Assembly: GCF_964204645.1 (NCBI RefSeq)
Contig: NC_134031.1
Location: forward strand, 13,184,501-13,248,500
Direction: 5' to 3'
Origin: Tubulanus polymorphus
Taxonomy: Eukaryota; Nemertea; Palaeonemertea; Tubulaniformes; Tubulanidae
Length of the DNA: 64,000 nucleotides
Numbering within the stretch: the stretch's first letter is position 1; every line of letters starts with the position of its first letter. A program made the translations under genes and the position numbers. Below the pieces are notes generated by a model, which was given only the letters and a program-made list of their open reading frames with translations, searched no databases and had not been told where the DNA came from. Shown in pieces: positions 1 through 13,800 of this stretch.

Positions 1-267
1 CGTTCATGGTGTGACGATTTCTATACACTGTGTACGAAGTTTGTTAGACAATTTATTTTCGTAAATTGAACAATTTCCAAGTTCCCAATTTTACTGCCCT
101 TCTATAAAATTCACTGCTTTTCACGGCCAGCCGCGATGAATCCTGGCAGTTGAATCATTTGCAAGAAAATTTAGAAATTAAAAGCGTTTTACGAGCACTT
201 AGAGCGATCTTGAACCCATGAACGACTATTATATTTTGGAAGGTAATGGCTAGTTCCGATGTGGTAC

Positions 268-763
268 TGTCACCCCGATATAATTTGCATATTTCATAAT
301 CATATAGATCTACAATGTCATATCGAACAGTTCATAACATTTCATAGCTCTACTACATATTATTAATAATAATAATAATAATATAATATAATTATGACTA
401 TAGTGTCAATATGTGCTTTAAGGTCGTAATCAACATGTGACATTACTCAACATGTTTTCACGATAATTAGCTATAGTCAGTGCTCATCGATAATTAATTA
501 ATGTCTCTCAAACATGTCACTAGGTGTTTGTTTGCGAGTCCTGATGTCTACAACTTGTCTGACACCTAGTTCTCACATTATACTCATGATTCTGTATATA
601 AGACTATGTAAAGCTATGATAATCATTCTCATTCCGGGATGCAATAAAGATTGTACAAAGAAGGTTTAACTGCCTTGTTGTTCCTGATGGATGGAATCCT
701 GTACCGCTGGTGTAAATGCTAGTTCCCCAGCCAGCCTGCCGATACAACAACCAGCCGGTTACA
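268..763 (+). mobile_element. Solo LTR of an LTR retrotransposon
   Basis: A 496-bp unit begins TGTCACC and ends GGTTACA (TGT...ACA termini). It is flanked on both sides by the 4-bp direct repeat GTAC (264-267 and 764-767). It contains a TATA box (TATATAAG, 595-602) and a polyadenylation signal (AATAAA, 643-648) in the order expected of an LTR. No primer-binding site, gag or pol follows, so this is read as a solo LTR left by LTR-LTR recombination. A second copy lies in inverse orientation at 57337-57769. The superfamily cannot be set without internal sequence; a 4-bp target duplication fits Gypsy or Bel/Pao. Confidence 0.8.
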
Positions 764-2218
764 GTACATCCTCATTCAATGACATTCAGCATCTCATGCA
801 TTACGGGTCGAGTCCTGAATTATTGCAGTTAAAACGCGCCGATGAATGCTCACTAAAAATCATCACCCAGTAGTGTATAATATCTGAAGGCGTTCGCCAC
901 ACACGCGCGGCAACAGTAAGTAGGCCTATATACATTACTACTGTCGCCGCACGCGCGTGTCTGCAACCGATCGATAAAATACATACACTCATCATAGTAC
1001 AAATGTAGATACAAAATCACTGTGTTGCAATGAATATGCATTGAAATGCGATACTTTTACGCGACGATAAGTGAAACAGGCACTGAACGCTCTTACGGTT
1101 CACCTGATTACCGATCGTGCCAGACCAATTGAATGAGATCGTCACCCGAATACCGAAATCCGCGACAAAACGCGGATCCGTGGGGAATTCTTATCCCTGC
1201 AGGAAAATTTTAACTAGGCCACTCGCAAGGCGCGCTTTTCATAAACATGTACATGCACAGATCAATACATCACATAGCAGCAAGTTTGTAACAAGCACGT
1301 GTGTGAAGCATGAATACACATAAATGGGTATGTGTTCTTCTGAAAAGAAATGTAGTTCTAACAACAAATAAATTAAGTAAATTGATAATTAAGCAACGGA
1401 TTACGATGAATTCAATAGGGTTAGAGCTTTCATTACTGCATTGCGAGTTTTAAAACTTCCGAAGAGAAACTTAGCCTCGTTAGGCAGTTATTTTGTACCG
1501 AAGGAAGAAAGTTTCAAGTGCAATAACGAAATGGACTTCGCTTAAGCGAAAGTCAATAAAAAAAAGGGCCATTTGGAACACCTTAGGTTGAGCACGAGTT
1601 GGCCTTCAAATTTTCTGTTATGCATTTGAAAAAGTACTTGCATTCAATGAATCAATTCAATATCTTATGGAAATCAAACTTGAAATGCTTATTTTAGTCG
1701 CAAAATTTATCCAGATGTACAATAGCGTATCATAGCAAGACGAAAATACCGTTTCCTAATGGCTTGTTTAGTAATCGCTGATGCAGTACGTTATCAAATG
1801 CTTTGTCGAAATCCATAAAGACTGTAAGGCCTAACAGTAGATTTCAGTCAAATAACCATCTGGTCCAGTTATCCATGGTTTCAAGTAAGCCTAATTGACT
1901 TTGTAGACCTTCGTTTTATTAAGCCGTGTCGACCGTTGAACAGGATGTTATTTAATTCGCTTCACTTTCAATAGGATGGTGCAGCTGCTTCAGCATACAT
2001 GTGATCTTGGTCCACACAGTAATCAGACAAGATCAAGAATACTAACAGGGCTGTGCAGATAACCCGTTATCGCTGCTTTGCAGCTATATTCTTAATAAAT
2101 TATTTGACGCCTGCGAAAAAATGTAAAATTTTTAGGATAAGCTTAAATGTGGGATTGCAAATTTGAAATCGAAGCTTTAAGAAATTTGGGGAATTACAAG
2201 ATTCGGCGATTGGGTTGG
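764..2218. other. Intergenic or intronic stretch, no gene recognised
   Basis: Small open frames only, none with recognisable protein features. A GC-rich inverted repeat occurs at 897-961. The rest is unassigned AT-rich DNA that could be intron of the eIF4G gene, which continues leftward beyond the window. Confidence 0.5.
897..961. repeat. GC-rich imperfect inverted repeat (stem-loop)
   Basis: Two arms of about 25 bases, each carrying ACACGCGCG and ACAGTA, face each other across a short loop containing TAGGCCTA. The stem has a 3-base bulge. Function unknown; a chance or MITE-derived hairpin is as likely as an RNA gene. Confidence 0.4.
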
Positions 2219-2559
2219 TTATACAGGGTTTGACTGTAAAAAGTGGTTTAATTTTTTATTGAAAATTGTCAATAATGACAACTCGCAACCGACATCATTC
2301 ACTTTTGCCTCAAAGCTGGTCTGCAACTTCATTGCCTCCATGGTTGAGGAAAGAACTCTTCTTATGTCTGCTTCGTCATGACTTTGGAGCATATCGTGTG
2401 GCCTAGCCCAGTCAGTTTGGCTGTCACTCGATATCCAATTAATGTCATTTAAAATAAATATTCTGTATGAATTACACATGTGTTTTGTATGTAGTATTTT
2501 CATATTCTAAAATTTGTAACTAGTGTTTTGTTTATTGTATTTTCTTGTTTCAAAATTTG

Positions 2560-2612
2560 TTACTTTATTGAATGTTTAACATAAGGATCAATAAAGAATT
2601 GAATTGTCAACT
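2560..2612 (+). mobile_element. 3' end of a non-LTR retrotransposon (LINE-like tail)
   Basis: The segment ends in AGGATCAATAAAG followed by an ATTGAATTG tail. The same kind of end is seen in opposite orientation at the right edge of the window (about 63946-63980), and the (TTGAA)n tail resembles that of the LINE inserted at 49627-50714. The upstream boundary is not visible and no coding sequence is attached. Confidence 0.4.
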
Positions 2613-4338
2613 GATACACAGGCCATCAGAGGACGCGAAGCCGTATACGACAGTTATGCTATTACAAATTGCTTTTCGGGATCGCTCTCATGAAACCTGC
2701 GTACCCCTAATATTGAACATCTTTTCTTAAACATTTGAACATTGAAATTATATGTTTGAAGAAAATGAAGAAAATGGAAGAAAAGGTCGAGTTATCAAGG
2801 AATTGATACCTTCGATCCCGGTTCTTTGTATGCGGCAAAGCGCTCAAGTCTTTGACTGTTTGCACTTATACAAATCGGCACCACCTTTGGCATAAAATTT
2901 TGTGCAACGAAAAGCATTCGCTCAAGATAGGTAAACCGGGCATTGCTTGAAAAATTTTTTTAATTCGTGACTTCAAGGTTCTAGAAGTTTATATTGTATT
3001 TCATCTTTCTTAAAGAATTATTTTGCAGTCAAATAAGACCAAAGATTAACATTTGTTTATGGTCTACGTCCAAAATTTCATAGGGTATAGGTAGGCACGG
3101 CAGGGAAACTATTTTATATTTTCAAAAAAATATTTTTCACAATATGAAAAAATATTCCAATAAATTCATATGATGTCACATATCAGAGGGTGGCCGAATA
3201 TTGAGTCTTGGAAACGAAACCTCTTCCAATGTATGGCCACGTAAGCTAAAGCGCCGGGGCATAGTATTAGATTGTTTTAAATCCTTGAATTTACCACTAC
3301 CATATTCAGACCTCGACCTATACCTATAGTTTGCTGCTTAGTATATTCAGCTCACAAGAAATTACAATTTATTACAAATTCTATCAAACAGAAAACACAG
3401 CACTAATCTTCTGCTACGACGATTATTCGGCCTGTTATCATACCAAACGTGCAAGCGCCAAGCAGCGTTACAGCATCACCATATAGTAGTCTGCATGAGC
3501 GTGTGTTTGTGTGTTTAGCACTCCCGCGCACGTGGAGGCCTTGTGTAGTGAACATTCGCTTCACTTCAATCTCAATCAACACAATCACAGGGTATTAAAA
3601 TAAAACAATACCTATATATGTGAAATAATTATATTCTCACCAGCAATGAGCATTTAGAATTCGCACATATACGGCACCTAGTCCAATGAAACGTTTGCCA
3701 TTAATGGCTTTCCCATAACTATTTTAGTAGCGCCGCAATTCCCCGTAAATCCCAAAAACAGCCAATCACAATCGCTCGTAGAGACAACGTCCCCCAATCG
3801 AGGTCATTGCAATTCTATAAGCAAGAGCTAAGAATTTTCCTGCCAAAAACAGTTTTTCGTCAATTTAAACAAAGTTGACCATGTCATCGACGGAGGTTCG
3901 TCATGTCTTCAATCGATTATGCGCCGTTTAACCCGAGAACCAATGAAAAAATGCTCACATTAAAAAACGTACCGCGATTTTACATGAATTGGCTCAATGC
4001 CAACCTTATACCGCTGACAATGGTAAACCAAAAACACAGACAGTGGTAGGCAGGAACAAATACGTCAGATCAATTTGTTTTCACCTACGAATTTGCTGAA
4101 CAAGACTTTCAAGGACATTGCCAAGCTTTCAAATTCAAAGATTCCTACTGACTTTCCCAGCAAACACTTTCAAGGAATTTGAGACAGCTACAAAACCGCA
4201 AACTTCCAAGATTATAGGAATCATGGAACAAAGGTTACTGGTGACGTATTTCCAAACAAGTTACACATTTAGTAATGGCAACACAGCCATGCTACGCAAG
4301 CCACAAAAACCATATACATTTCCAAATAATGGACTTAC
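2613..4338. other. Repeat-rich stretch, probably intron of eIF4G
   Basis: No coding exon with eIF4G features could be found on the minus strand here, although the last exon at 4339 ends with a good donor, so the next exon must lie further left. CpG-containing sequence at about 3450-3800 has no identifiable gene. A repeat related to those at 5216-5480 and 11461-11790 begins near 4030. Confidence 0.45.
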
Positions 4339-4879
4339 CTTCCAAAGGAATTGCTTCAGCTGACAATTCAGATGCATCGAGTGTGGATGTGTCAACCGAA
4401 GCTTCAATGGCAGGTACTATTTCTCCATCACTGACATGCTGTGCGGCAGTTTCGGACTCCACAAGCTCACGTTTATCGCTTTGCGGCGTGGTTTGTTTAT
4501 CAACATTTATAGTCACATTTATTTCACTACTAGTGGATTCTATCTCAGTAGATGATGCTTCTGCACTCGGCGATGGCGTTGCAGGCAATGAGTCTGCTAT
4601 GTCACTGGTTGGTGAATCAGTAGTTGTTACGATACTGCAAGGTTCCGACGATGATAGTTCCTCATCACAGACAGGTTCCTGAATTATAACTGCATCAACG
4701 GTGGGAGGTGGCGCCACCATAGCAACAGGTATAACAACTGGGGCTTCTAGGGCACCAGGGTTAACAACTGGCTGCTGTTGTGATGGCGGAGTCGAATATT
4801 GGACAGCAACTGCAGCAACTTTAGCAGCAAATTCAGCGGCGACGCTGGGTCCCTGAACTGGTGCTGGGGGTGGTGTATC
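4339..4879 (-). CDS. EIF4G: eIF4G exon: acidic Ser/Thr-rich linker
   Basis: 541 nt. It starts after an ATTCCAG acceptor with GAT ACA CCA in phase 0 and ends GAAG before GTAAGT in phase 1. The encoded stretch opens with a Pro/Ala/Gln-rich part and continues as an acidic Ser/Thr/Glu-rich region typical of the linker before the eIF4E-binding site in animal eIF4G. It is the largest exon of the gene visible here. Confidence 0.85.
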
Positions 4880-7800
4880 CTGGAATCAGAGGAAATTGCA
4901 AAGAAACTAGAATGTGGCAACCCCACTAATGCCGTCCGGGGAAGACGAGGCAGTAAATGGGCATGTCTTTAAGAACTGTAGGCTGTATCGCGGACAAGAA
5001 ATTCAAGATGACTGCCATGGGGGCCATAGTTGATGGCGGATAGCCTCCATTTTCAAGGAGGGTGGACATCTTAACTGCCTCAATCCTCGAACTAATTTGA
5101 GGAACAAGAGCGGGCACTACGATCAGCCTAAATATTTGCTTTTTATGAATCGATGCAATTTGTGGGTTGTGACAAAATACTTTTTCTGCTTCTTTATAGT
5201 TTAAACAGATAAATTGTGTTTTGTTAAGAAACACAGACAGGGAGATGGCAGGAATGAATACCTCAGATGAATTTTTTCTTTTCGACTCGTTGATCTGAAT
5301 GCAGAACAAAATGAAATTGGATTTGATGTAATTTTGTTCAATAAAATAAAATTGGATTCGATAAATTGCAGAATATAATTTGATTGAATTTGAAATTCAA
5401 GCACATGGCTTATTGGTATATCAAGTCCATCCATGGATAGCGACGATTTTAGATAAAAGTTTGTTTCCCTGACCCTTGCACAATTGCTGAGAAAAAATCC
5501 ATACCCTATGATAGGAGACTTATGGTTTGGTAAAACTGGTATTTTTGTGCAAACCCCCCCCCCCCCCCCCGGGTATTTTAACAAGGCCCTTTTTCATAAT
5601 TTGGCTTCATAGGGATTGAAGAATGGATAACATTTTGATGCAGGATTTATATGAGTATAGCAATAAGCTCAGCGTACATGGCCTATAAATCAATTAAGAA
5701 CTACAGGCTGTATTGCTCTTACAAGGTTTCTAGGGGATGGCATATGATGGGCAGTTGATGATAGACACAAGTCATTCCACAATCAATGTCTCTGGTGATA
5801 AAGGGTCCCAACTTTAAAGAGTTTGTCATAACTTGGGAATTAATTAGTAAATCCCTTCACCAGGAGCCAGCTGCTTAGCGGTCAGTCCAAGTTTACCAGC
5901 AGAGTATTCCTGATATTGTGACAAAACTTTATTCTGAACCTTTGTAGTCCAAACCATTCACTGAGCAACTGGCAGCTAGTTCCTAGTACTTACGGCAACA
6001 GGGGTTGCTCTAGATGATCCAGTATCAGTATTAAGAGGTGGTGTTACCATCTTGTTGCCGCGTGCTGAGCTCATCAGATTGTCAGTAATGTCAACGCCAG
6101 TAGTAGGGTCCTGGATCCGAATGATCTTTCGTTCTTTCTGACCAGGGTTCGATGGTGGTCGCGTTTGATTCATTTGAAACGTAGGTGGTTGTTGAGTGTA
6201 ATAGTTTACTAGAATGAAAATTCATTGAGTTTTCTTTTTGCCGAAAAATATAGTTACATTAACATAAAACAATTGTTTAATTTGATTAGTTTGTGCAAAA
6301 TGTATGCAAAAAGAATCGGGACATAGAATACAAAATGAAGCAGACTTTAAACCACTAGGTTATATGATTGTTTAAGTTAAAAATTGATTCTGTTGCAAAA
6401 AGCACAAAATGATTAGATGTGATGCGTTAAGACATGTTCATCAAGGCACAATAAGGATGTAACTAAACAAACCACCATCATGCACTCTCACCAAATATTA
6501 TCAAAAATGAAATTTATCATTTTTATGTAATTTGAGTGAATTTCCTCCAGAGGTAAAAATAATCATCCAGATTAGGGATTAAGGTATAATTTCAAGAATT
6601 TATATTAGATATTGATCGAGATAACCAAGAGTACCTGATATCTCAGGGGTTATGAACTAATCTCACTTTTACACAAAAATTCATTAGTTTTGCAGTAGGT
6701 CATGAAGATTGAAGATTTAAAGAACATCTTGATTCTAGGTACTTTCATTCATACTCCCTTGCATATAATGACTCATTCTCCCTTGGTAAGGGGATTTGAA
6801 CCTGATGACATTGCAACACTCAGCCACGGCACGAACCCCTGCCACAGTATACTGTGTGCGCAGGTACATGCGCAGCTTTGCCGCACAAAATTTCATGGAA
6901 GAACTATCAACGGGAAAACCCAGGCTTTAATGAAACGGGATTTCTGATTGGCTTGTAATGACGTCATCTAAGTTGTGCATGTCGCGGTTTCTTACTGTGG
7001 CAATCTCGATGCCGTCAGGTTCGAATCCCTGCCTGGGAGGATGATTATCACTGCACCATAGAACAAAACCTGGCCATAAGTCTTATGTACTGCTTGGCTT
7101 CAACTAATATTTTTCATTTACCGTTTTTTAACTGGGACATCATCCAAATGGAATGAAATAATATGGACCTACAAAGACTGACTTGAGAAGTCTACGCACG
7201 GACAGTATCCATTAGGAGACAGGGTTTCATTTCATGGTAGTGTCACCATAAGAAAAGAGAATGATTTTCAGTCAAATTAGGTATAGGAACCAAGGTGCAT
7301 ATACATGTACATGCAAACTGAACATAGCACATAGTCCTATGCAGCAGATAAAGAGATATAGATGTGTAGTGTATCCCAGAAAATGCCAGTCATCCTGGAA
7401 ACTATTTAATTTATATTCTTTTAAGTTGATTAATCTGATAAATGTAGATGTTTATGGTACAGTAGGATATATATCTACAATATTTCGAGCAAACTGACTG
7501 CAGTGTTTTGAATAAGAAAACAATATCATTAACTGATTTGATTGATGGGCAGCATTTAAACAGGAATTAGAAAATAACAGAATTTTTTTAGCTCTAGCTC
7601 AGAAACAAATATTCACTGGCTTGTACAACATTAAGCATCCTATTCGTATCATTTCCAATTCAATCCCAGAACCAAGTGACTACACTTCCTGGAATACACT
7701 CTTTTTAAGTAGAAAGTCATGGCTGAAGGTCAAATTTCTCCAGGTTAAAATCACTTCATCGAACCAGCTAGTCCTTAATCGAATTCATCACGGACAGACA

Positions 7801-10800
7801 AGGTTGAACCCTTCCTGAGCATACCCGATATGATTCGTTTTATCGCCAAAGCTCTAGGACATTCTGAGGTAATTAATGGCGTTGGAACATGCCATATATA
7901 TGGGTAAGCAATATTCATTCTGTTTATTTTCTGTATATCTTATTAATTACATGTATTGTGTTGTTGGGTGTCTATATATATGTATACACTGACTACTTTA
8001 AATTGCGATTTACATGTAATTTAAATGAATTATTCAAATGTCAATACACATGTACATGGTTGTTTTTCATCACCTTTACTTTGTAGTGTACCTAAATATG
8101 TTCGCCAGTAGCCACTTTCGCTTGTATTAGTCAGATGGACAGGTGCAAAATGCTAACTATTGGCTAAATGGCACTTCACGGAGTGGGGAATGCTCAAGAA
8201 GAGTCAATTTACTGCGCAGGTAATCAATATTAACCAAAACCTTTCCACATCAAAATGTTTGATATCATAATAAAATATGATAATCAATTAGAATGATTAA
8301 ATCGAACATCAATTCTCTGATTCTGATCTGCAATATCATTACAATCATTTTGCCCACATTTCCCAAAATGATATGTGTTTTGCGTTTCAACTCTTTAACG
8401 AGGCAATTCTGGTAGGTGGCAACATTAGGATGAATGCAAGATAATCTGAGATCAATTTTGATTTTCTTAATGAATCTGATTTCATGTACTTGGTAGGGTA
8501 TTTTCTATGAAAGCAATTTGTAACATCTATAATGTCAAAAAGGAAATACGTATGAGCCTACTTGACACACTGAAGAAAATACCCAAACCACACATGAGCT
8601 GGGATGATGATAGACCTATCACCAGTGTTCCCGCCGGGTTGAAAAAAACATGGCAGCCCTCACGGAAGCGACATAGGCCTAAGGCCTCACCAAAACAGGG
8701 GTCCAATAGCACTCCCCTGGTAGTTTGCTTGATGCACGTGACTGTACAAGAACATTGAATTCTTTAATGGGCATATGATCAAATCAATATTCCCTTAAAG
8801 AATTCAATGTTCTTGTACAATAAAATGAATTTTTGTCAATTCAGCTTGCCAAAGTTTTATTCATCAATCTTCTACAGGCTGCACATACTTAACTATGCAA
8901 TGCCAGCTCGCTGTTCTTCAGCAGGCAGAATATCTAACCGGTTTTGACCCACATGTCCATTGATTATACAATGTGATTATTCCAGGATATCTAGTGCCCA
9001 CATAATAGACTTTCTGCTGGCAGGCATATACAATGTAGATACTCAAATGTGAATGCTTGATAAAGTAAAATAAAAACATAACTTTTCCCCATAGGTTTTT
9101 ATATTAAAGCACTCTGTAACATATATCACATCTTTCATTTGCTCGGCGGTCAAAGGTTATAGCATGGTGGGTTGCCATGCTTAAGACACCACAGTGAGAA
9201 CACTATATCGCTTTATCAAAATTTCATAAATATTGAATCAGAACCAGAAAATTTAATAATTCCCTGCCCTCAGGGGGTTGGATAAGTAAGTCAATGGAAT
9301 AAGTACAATAACCACAGAAAGTTTATCTATTCATAGTAACAATTCCTTTTTCAATACGTAGGTAGAATGATTTTAGTTCAGTGAGATAAGCGTGCAACGT
9401 TGTCTGTCAAGTACAGCAGGAGTAAAGACGTATCAATTTAACGTAATGTCAAAAATTAAATTATGGGATTGGATTCATTGACCAGACAAGGTGGCCAATG
9501 TTTTAGCTCACACTACAGTGGCAGTATTGTATTGAGCAATGCTGTATTAATTAATTAAGAACTGGTACAAAAGCACTTTAAGCTTAAGATTAAGCTTCAG
9601 ATCAAGGCGCATTTCAGCAATAGACAAAATTTGAATATTTTCAAATATATGATGATTTAAAAGAAATTGTTACAGAAACTGTTATTAGGTGGTGTATGGT
9701 TATCAGCGCCCCCTGGTTGTAGATGTAGTAAACATTTACAGGTATTGGGCGGCTGTGGCTGATCATCAATAATTGCACGGTTGTCGATAGGGGTTGTAGC
9801 TGCGCCTGCTACTGCTGATGCAACACTGCTACTAGTCGGTACACCTGGCTGCTGCATGTATTCCATGTTCGCTCCAGGGCTTGGATAGTAACCAACTACA
9901 TAAGAAACAAGAGATAACATAACTTCACTAAATCAACACACAAAACATAAATTATTACAATTCGTTTTTACAAGCGGTTTCAATGTGTATACAATGATGC
10001 CATTTTAAGAAAAATCATCAGATTTGATGTGTACAAAAAAAGAACCATTTTTATTTTACTTCGTTACCCAGGGACTAAGATCTGCGTAAACAAATCTGAA
10101 GACCAAAATGATGTTCATCATTTGTGCTAAAATCATAGGAAAAGATATGCTGTGGCAATTATAGCCTTGTACTCACAAGCAATTCTCGAGCAACTGCCCG
10201 ATTTGCTTGGTGTCGAACGAAGAAAATCTGCAGCAACAGGAGACAGCGATTGCTCTATGTTAAAAGGATTCACTCCTCGTCGAGAAATTGCTCATCGATC
10301 GCTTGGAGTCGCCATGTGTGCGGTAGCTTGAGACGCCAAGCGACAAGCAACTCATCAACTAGCCTATGAGCACGTGCGAATAATCATGAGATACTTCCAT
10401 ATATGGCAACTTCTCATGCAGTAGCGCGCCATCTCAGCAAGTCACATGATACAGATCCTTGGTGGGAAAGATAATTGCCGTCGCCAGTGAGAGCACACAG
10501 GAGACGCCAAGCAAACGATTGCTCGACGGTTCCTTGCAGAACCGGCCTCTAAGAATCGCATCGTGCACACCTGCCTTATAAGAAGCTGGGCACATATGTG
10601 TTGAAAAAAGTGGTGGCCATGTTGAAGACCGGTGATTACCTATGTTTTAATTTCAGAAAACTTTGAAATTTCTGATACTTCATTATTCATTTGTCAATTT
10701 TTATGGAACATATGCCATTAAGTTGTGTTAGTTACAAAATGGATATTCACTGAAACTTAAATTCAATATTCAAGCAGCGCTAAAACAGGATGAATAAAAT

Positions 10801-13800
10801 TTCAGCCCACGTTGACCTAGACACTTTTTCATTGGATGGAAACTGCAGTCACTAATGGTCACGCATCATGATTTATACAGAATTCAAAGCTGCTCGGGCT
10901 CAAAATATAAAATGGTTTTTACCTTTTTTAGAGACACACTTTACTGTACAAATCAATGAATGCTATTTGCCTAAGCAAGTCTGCAATCAACTGATTATGG
11001 AAACTCCAAATTTTTTAGACAAGCACTTGCTCCATGCACATTAATCATAAGATATAGAATAGTGGTTGTAATTGTGTTAAGTAACCCTAGACCAGACCAT
11101 AGACTGGGTAACTTGTACGGTTGTCCAGTAGGCGCTACCTACAATGCTTAGGAAAAGGCATTTTCAGATATATCAATTATTTGGATGAATACATTTTTAA
11201 GAAAATTGATATACATGTACCTATTATAAGATAACAAACGTTTTCACAATCAGAGCTTACTCTTACAACTAGGAAGCATAAATCTTAAACAACCCATGTT
11301 AGCATCACAGTTTTATGTTTATAGTACAGTATTCAATATTATACAAGAGCCCAAAGGGGCACTATGGCCAGACTGTCGCATTCACTTTTCAAAAATGATG
11401 CAATCTATGGGTTCAATTTGTCAAAATACTCTCCCCTCTCAATATCATTTACACAGTTAATTTACACTGACATGGAGTTGGCAGGAAGAAATACGTAGAT
11501 CAATCTCATCCTTGACCTTCCTTCTTATAAATCTGAATGAGGAATAATTTAAAATGAATTTGGTGTGATTTTGTCCAAATTAGTAAAATTGACTTGGATT
11601 TTTATATTTCTTTGAATAAAATTTGATTGAATTTGCAATTCAAGCACATGGCTTATTTGCTTATCATGGTCATCCATCGGTGGTGAGAAAGAGCTATTTT
11701 GCCCGAACCTTGCGCAATTGCCAAGGATGCTTTTTCAGTAGTGCTAATAGAAATTCCTGCCAAAAAACAAATCAACTTAAGATGTCAGAGGAGTTGATAT
11801 TGAAACACAATTTGAAAATCTAAAAGTAAAACCCAGGAAGAAAGACGCTCTAAATATTTGGATGGATATATGAAAGCTGTGGGTACTGGAGTGTGTAATG
11901 GGTAGTGTAGTGTGATCTGTGTGCATTTGTGGCCAGCACACAGATCACATTGTTCAATGGGGTTTGGTCCAGGACTTGCGAGATTTTCAACAACACGGAA
12001 GTAACGTGTAATAAATGATGACTTGAATTGCATGACTACCTACCACCCCCTCATTTTTGTTGGAAAACTGAACGTTCGGCACTGACTAACTAGGGGTCCA
12101 GGGACACCATGCCCACTTGGGAAGTGGTTCCAAATGCTCAACAATCTAACAATTTCAATATTCAACGCCCCCTGGTGACCATATACAAAAACCAATGACC
12201 TTGAAACTCACCAATATCATAGAACATGGCACCAGCTACGATTTTGTAATTGATTGTGATAACAAAATATGCCAATTTAATATGGAAATACTAAGTTATT
12301 CTACTATTCAACGCCCCCTGGTGACCATATTCAAAACCCAATGACCTCGAAACTCACCACAATCATAGAACATGTCATGAACTACAACTTTGCAATTGAT
12401 CATGGTAACAAAATATGCCTAGGTACCAATATAATAAGGAAATACTAAGTTATTCTACTATTCAACGCCCCCTGGTGACCATATAGAAAAACTAATGTCC
12501 TTAAAACTCGCACCAATCATAGAAGTCATGAGCTACAACTTTCCAATTGATTGTGGTTACAAAATATGCATATACGAATATAATAAAGGTACGAATATAA
12601 TAAAGAAATGCGAAGATATTGTATTATTGAACGCCTCCTGGTGGCCATATACGAAATCCAATTACCTTGAAACTCACCACAATCATAGAACACATTATGA
12701 GCTACAACTTTCTAATTGATTGTGGTAGCAAAATACGCTTAGGTATCAATATAATGTGGAAAAACTTTTTCCCACTTACGAATGAGTACTGGTGACACCA
12801 AGATGGCCGCCAATTGCGTCATTATTGGCTGATGAAAAATACCTGTCTCAGGTATAAAACATCCCTTTCCAAAGAATACCCACAAATTGCAATGAGAAAT
12901 GGCAAACCAGTAGGAAGCTACAGGACTCAGGATTCGGGCCAAAATTAACATTTTTGGGCACTGAAAAGGTCATAGGACGGCCATCTTGATTCTGATCGAC
13001 CTAATTTTTGTTATGCTGATGGGCCCTGGGGGGATTCACATATATCCGAAAGATCAAGCTAATTGATCAAAGCGTCTTCAAAATTTCCCTCAAAAAGTTC
13101 AAAAATGTGTAAAAAGTGCTGATTTTGGCGAACAACAATGGCTGCCAGTCGGCCATCTTGATTCTGACAGGGCCAGTTTTTGGGCTGAAGATGGGTCTAG
13201 GGTAGATACATGTGTAACCCAAATATCAAGACGTTACCTTGAAGCGTCTTCAAAACTTCCCAAAATAACTGGATTCCGTCTACGGATGGACGGACGACGG
13301 ACGAAAAGTGAACGCAATAGCCCGCTGGGACTAAAGTCCCAAGTGGGCTAAAAATTAGTAATAACATTTTAGAAATGGCCAGAATTTTAACTTAGGTTCT
13401 ATCTCATTTTTATTTTACAATTGCGATTGGTATAACTTTTCTTTAAACGGCCGTTAAGGCTTCATGTTTCGTCCGCAATTCACTGCAAATAGTTACGCAA
13501 CTACGCACATTTCAGTGTTTATTGGCAGCTGTACACTCAATCGGCACCGTTCGTGACTAGCTTCACTGCGGAATTATCATTAATTAACATCGCCATATCA
13601 CATCAACTTATATTGTGCCTTAAAACCCTAACTGCCGAAATAATTGAAATGCACACATGATTTCTATCATTGAAAATTGAGAGAGTGGCCATGTTTGTGT
13701 TTGCTGCTTCGTCGTGTAAATCCCGCGCAGTGGCGCAACCACACGGAGTGGGGCCGATACATCCAGAAGTAAAAGAGTAGCTCACATACTTCAGCCAATA

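Noticed and set aside
2219-2503. 94-aa minus-strand frame
   Set aside because: No recognisable motif, no splice context with eIF4G, and it lies antisense to a LINE-like 3' end.
4275-4682. Plus-strand frame of 135 aa
   Set aside because: Antisense shadow of the large eIF4G exon on the minus strand.
6785-7045. Functional tRNA genes
   Set aside because: A and B boxes are too close and no cloverleaf with a paired acceptor stem can be drawn.
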